From Candidatus Latescibacterota bacterium (GTDB lineage Bacteria > JAAXHH01 > JABIQT01): a DNA stretch of 28,513 nt. Location: positions 1-28,513 of the forward strand of contig JABIQT010000703.1 of NCBI GenBank assembly GCA_018667995.1, read 5' to 3'. Under the pieces are notes generated by a model. That model saw nothing but the letters and a program-made list of their open reading frames with translations, was not told the origin of the DNA and did not search any database. The position numbers and the translations under genes are program-made. The number at the start of each line of letters is the position of its first letter. Positions within the stretch are counted from its first letter, which is position 1. Below, in pieces: positions 26,515 to 28,513 of this stretch.

Positions 26515-26658
26515 GTTCCCTCGCTCAACGCACATCGTGTAAATAGAGGTTTGGCGCCGGCTTCAGGTGCCTTCCAGATTATCGGGTTGCCTGATTGTTG
26601 TCAAGCAGATTCAAACAGTCTGAAGCATACCGATTTATGTACGTTAGAGTGACCAAAA

Positions 26659-26674
26659 TGTGATCCAGATCACA
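26659..26674. promoter_or_regulatory. CRP/FNR-family-type operator, consensus half-sites
   Basis: TGTGATCCAGATCACA has perfect 7-base arms and the exact TGTGA-N6-TCACA spacing of E. coli CRP sites, with flanking A residues as in that consensus. A CRP/FNR-superfamily regulator is the likely ligand. Its identity in this organism is not known. Confidence 0.6.
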
Positions 26675-26675
26675 A

Positions 26676-26700
26676 GAACACGAAATCATCTTCGGTGTTC
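26676..26700. other. Hairpin between the two CRP-type dyads
   Basis: GAACACGAA pairs with TTC-G-GTGTTC, nine pairs with one bulged G and a 6-base loop. It starts two bases after one dyad and ends two bases before the next. Confidence 0.45.
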
Positions 26701-26701
26701 C

Positions 26702-26719
26702 TGTGAAAAACATTTCACA
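26702..26719. promoter_or_regulatory. Second CRP-like inverted repeat
   Basis: TGTGAAA and TTTCACA are perfect 7-base arms around AACA, so the TGTGA/TCACA half-sites are 8 bases apart instead of 6. The centre is 44 bases from the first dyad, about four helical turns. A possible -10 (TAAAGT at 26739-26744) would put this site near -41, the class II activator position. Confidence 0.45.
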
Positions 26720-26813
26720 CTTTCGACGATGTGCCTTTTAAAGTTTGGAATTTAGATGATTGCCCCGTGGTGGCACTTGCATGAGAGATTGATCCGATAA
26801 CGAGAATTATAAA

Positions 26814-26843
26814 TTGTTGTAGAAGTAGGTTGTTGTAAGTAGA
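26814..26843. repeat. Imperfect tandem repeat
   Basis: TTGTTGTAGAAGTAGG is followed directly by TTGTTGTAAGTAGA. The shared TTGTTGTA and AAGTAG segments could be regulator contacts or slippage products. Confidence 0.3.
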
Positions 26844-26940
26844 ACCTGTTCGCACCAGATTGGTTTTATGAAGGTTTTTATTGAACTAATGGCACGATGT
26901 TTGCATCATAATCTACCATTATTCAACTTCCTGCATCATC

Positions 26941-26978
26941 AGTATGACCCAATCGCATGAGTATGACCCAATCGCATG
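26941..26978. repeat. Perfect 19-base tandem duplication
   Basis: The unit AGTATGACCCAATCGCATG occurs twice without interruption. The second copy runs straight into a hairpin at 26979, and its ATGACCC is matched by an inverted GGGTCAT at 27001-27007. Confidence 0.85.
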
Positions 26979-27001
26979 CGTATGCCTTCAACGGGCATAC
27001 G
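26979..27001. other. Hairpin joined to the tandem duplication
   Basis: CGTATGCC and GGCATACG form a perfect 8-bp stem with a 7-base loop. No T-tract follows, so it is unlikely to be a simple terminator. Confidence 0.5.
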
Positions 27002-27143
27002 GGTCATCCTCAAAACTGGTGAGCTCTGCTCTTAGAGTTGAGGGTTGTAGTACTCACTGGCACCGCTTCCGATATACTGTTCCAAACAGATCTCGTTATC
27101 GAGTGCTGGTAAATGTTTGTTTGTCCAGTAAACTGATTTGAGT

Positions 27144-27169
27144 GAGCGTTTGTTCTTGGACTAACGCTC
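27144..27169. other. Hairpin upstream of the TonB-receptor gene
   Basis: GAGCGTT and AACGCTC form a 7-bp stem with a 12-base loop, followed by GAAAAAT. The A-run is on the wrong strand for a plus-strand terminator and no T-tract follows on the minus strand either. Confidence 0.35.
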
Positions 27170-27205
27170 GAAAAATACTTCACTGCCCCTGTTTCGATAG
27201 ACTGG

Positions 27206-27213
27206 AAGGAGGT
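27206..27213 (+). promoter_or_regulatory. Orphan Shine-Dalgarno sequence
   Basis: AAGGAGGT is a perfect anti-16S match, but no ATG, GTG or TTG lies at the usual 5-12 bases downstream. The next ATG (27252) is 38 bases away and opens a frame of only 17 codons. Confidence 0.4.
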
Positions 27214-27271
27214 AAAGACGACGTATTAACTGTAGTTTTGGGATATTGCCCATGAAACCATTAACTGATCA

Positions 27272-27295
27272 GTCAGCAAGTAGGGGCGAGCTGAC
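27272..27295 (+). other. Leader hairpin before the TonB-receptor gene
   Basis: GTCAGC and GCTGAC form a 6-bp stem with a 12-base loop, ending 40 bases before the start codon. It may shape the leader; evidence is only pairing. Confidence 0.3.
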
Positions 27296-27335
27296 AGCAA
27301 TTTAGAAGGGCGTCGATTAAAGAGGAGTGAAACGA

Positions 27336-28513
27336 ATGTCTAACATTTCGAGAGCTTTGGCGATTGTTTCTGCAATCGCTCTTCTGCTCTGTTTCTCCAC
27401 TTCGTCCTTTGCGCAAGGAACTGCCGGTAAAATCACCGGTCAGGTCATTGACGCAGGGTCGAAAGAGCCGTTACCGGCTGCCAGCGTCCGGATCGAAGGG
27501 ACGCCGATGGGAGCCATGGCGGACGAAACGGGAAACTATTTTATACTCAACGTACCACCAGGCGAGATTGTTCTGGTTGTAAACGTTATTGGCTACCAGC
27601 CCATACGTGTTGAGCAGGTAATCGTGAAGCAGGATTTTACGACCTACCAGAACTTCGAACTGGAATCAACAGTCCTCGAGGTAACGGAGGCGGTAACGGT
27701 CATAGCGGAACGTCCGCTGGTCGAAAAATCCCTGACTTCAAGTCGAACCATCGTGAATGCCGACGAAATCAAAGCCTTGCCAATTGTAAGCATAGCGGAA
27801 GTTGTGCTGACAACGGCTGGCAGTTTTGCCGGTAACCTCCGCGGCGGCCGCGCACAGGATCAGCAGACAACGCTGGACGGTGCGACGGTGACGAGCCAGA
27901 GGGGTAATACGGGTCAGGCCTTTACGGTCAACCCATTCATGATTCAGGAACTCGAAGTTAAGACGGGTACCTTTAATGCTGAATACACCAATGCGTTGTC
28001 TGGTCTGACCTCGGTTGTGACCAAGGACGGTGGCCCAAGCTTCACTGGAAACCTTGAATTCCGGACACTCGGACAAAAAGGTCTCAACTGGGCAAAGCCA
28101 CCGAATCTGGACTTGGTAGACAAACTGCGCACGGGTGAGTCCAATGCCAGTGATCTTCGCAATCTGATTAATACCGCGCTGACACTTACGGACGCATTCA
28201 ACAACGATCCTGCCCGTATTGATGACGGTCTCCATCTCAAGAACCCATTCAGCAATGGTGGTTTGGATACGAGTTCCTCGGATCCGCTGAACTGGACCGC
28301 GAGATACAGCCGGGACAACTACTACTGGGATTACGATCGCATCATCCCGGAAGCCGAAGCTCCTGGTTTTTCGTATTTGTCTCAGGGACTGCCGCTCGCC
28401 CAGGCACAGAGCCAGGGCGTCGACAGGTCATTCCATCCTGACAAATACAATGAATTCGCACGCAACAATCGCACAGAGAAACGTCCTACCCAGATTGATT
28501 GGGGTATGGGTGG
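27336..28513 (+). CDS. TonB-dependent receptor with carboxypeptidase-regulatory-like domain, 3'-truncated by window edge
   Basis: The first 392 residues of an outer-membrane receptor for energised uptake of large or scarce nutrients. A signal peptide spans about 1-27 (ALAIVSAIALLLCF then SSFAQ). Residues 32-112 are a carboxypeptidase-D regulatory-like domain (KITGQVIDAGSKEPLPAASV to ETGNYFILNVPPGE). The plug follows at about 128-232 with QQTTLDGATV and ELEVKTGTFNAEYTNALSG, and the barrel begins after it. This layout is typical of FCB-group bacteria. The start is set by AGGAG at 27323-27327, eight bases before the ATG. No SusD-like partner can be seen because the window ends. The substrate is unknown. 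The long upstream region suggests conditional expression. Confidence 0.9.
   Translation, partial: MSNISRALAIVSAIALLLCFSTSSFAQGTAGKITGQVIDAGSKEPLPAASVRIEGTPMGAMADETGNYFILNVPPGEIVLVVNVIGYQPIRVEQVIVKQDFTTYQNFELESTVLEVTEAVTVIAERPLVEKSLTSSRTIVNADEIKALPIVSIAEVVLTTAGSFAGNLRGGRAQDQQTTLDGATVTSQRGNTGQAFTVNPFMIQELEVKTGTFNAEYTNALSGLTSVVTKDGGPSFTGNLEFRTLGQKGLNWAKPPNLDLVDKLRTGESNASDLRNLINTALTLTDAFNNDPARIDDGLHLKNPFSNGGLDTSSSDPLNWTARYSRDNYYWDYDRIIPEAEAPGFSYLSQGLPLAQAQSQGVDRSFHPDKYNEFARNNRTEKRPTQIDWGMG

Larger units (their letters stand above)
26387..27335. other. 949-base intergenic region with regulatory-looking structure and no convincing gene
   Basis: This gap between divergent thioesterase and TonB-receptor genes has only short frames without family features; the longest at 26944-27141 spans repeats and lacks a ribosome binding site. 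It is more A+T-rich than the flanks. It holds a plus-strand promoter, two CRP-type inverted repeats with a hairpin between them, direct repeats, several more hairpins, and an orphan Shine-Dalgarno. These are listed one by one. Confidence 0.7.

Noticed and set aside
26944-27141. 65-codon open frame in the long intergenic region
   Set aside because: It spans the tandem repeat and hairpin, has no ribosome binding site, and its residues show no domain or signal peptide.
26387-27335. tRNA, tmRNA, 6S, riboswitch or CRISPR array in the long gap
   Set aside because: No cloverleaf, known riboswitch core or evenly spaced repeats could be recognised; only two tandem units with no spacer exist.

Overview
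The window reads as ordinary chromosomal DNA of a Gram-negative bacterium, roughly half G+C, densely coded and mostly housekeeping. An outer-membrane TonB-dependent receptor with an N-terminal carboxypeptidase-regulatory-like domain, a lipoprotein PBP4-type peptidase, a diaminopimelate pathway gene and a PorX-type response regulator together point to the Fibrobacteres-Chlorobi-Bacteroidetes (FCB) superphylum or a close relative such as Latescibacterota or Marinimicrobia. That placement is inference from gene content; no rRNA gene is present and I cannot fix the phylum.

Layout. 1-5515 (+): a proteostasis block, trigger factor (5' end cut off), ClpP, ClpX, then an intrinsic terminator and Lon. 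5594-10173 (-): serS, a two-TM histidine kinase, a PorX-type response regulator/PglZ protein and tsaE, closely packed and probably co-transcribed from serS downward; a long hairpin lies between the convergent lon and tsaE. 10246-11253 (-): a Gfo/Idh/MocA oxidoreductase with its own likely promoter. 11530-16063 (-): Yip1-family membrane protein, periplasmic adaptor and two MacB/FtsX-type permeases, with no ATPase gene beside them. 16361-17620 (+): a secreted, probably outer-membrane beta-barrel protein, meeting a TIGR02757 family gene tail to tail. 18612-21540 (+): response-regulator diguanylate cyclase, DNA polymerase III delta subunit and RsgA GTPase behind a consensus-like promoter. 21615-26386 (-): hotdog thioesterase, threonine synthase, DapF, PBP4-type peptidase and a small conserved protein. 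26387-27335: about 950 bases without a convincing gene but full of regulatory-looking structure. 27336-end (+): the start of a TonB-dependent receptor that runs off the window.

How they work together. The left block handles folding and degradation of new proteins. The serS-kinase-PorX-TsaE block combines tRNA charging, tRNA t6A modification and a two-component system whose output domain belongs to the alkaline-phosphatase/PglZ superfamily, which in Bacteroidota controls type IX secretion. DapF and the PBP4-type enzyme make and trim peptidoglycan, and ThrC competes for the same aspartate-derived pathway.

The most unusual part is the long intergenic region before the TonB receptor. It has a near-consensus sigma-70 promoter with no gene behind it for about 820 bases, three back-to-back inverted repeats (one a textbook CRP/FNR-type half-site pair), a perfect 19-base tandem duplication joined to a hairpin, and a perfect Shine-Dalgarno sequence with no start codon. 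I found no tRNA or rRNA gene, CRISPR array, insertion sequence or prophage.
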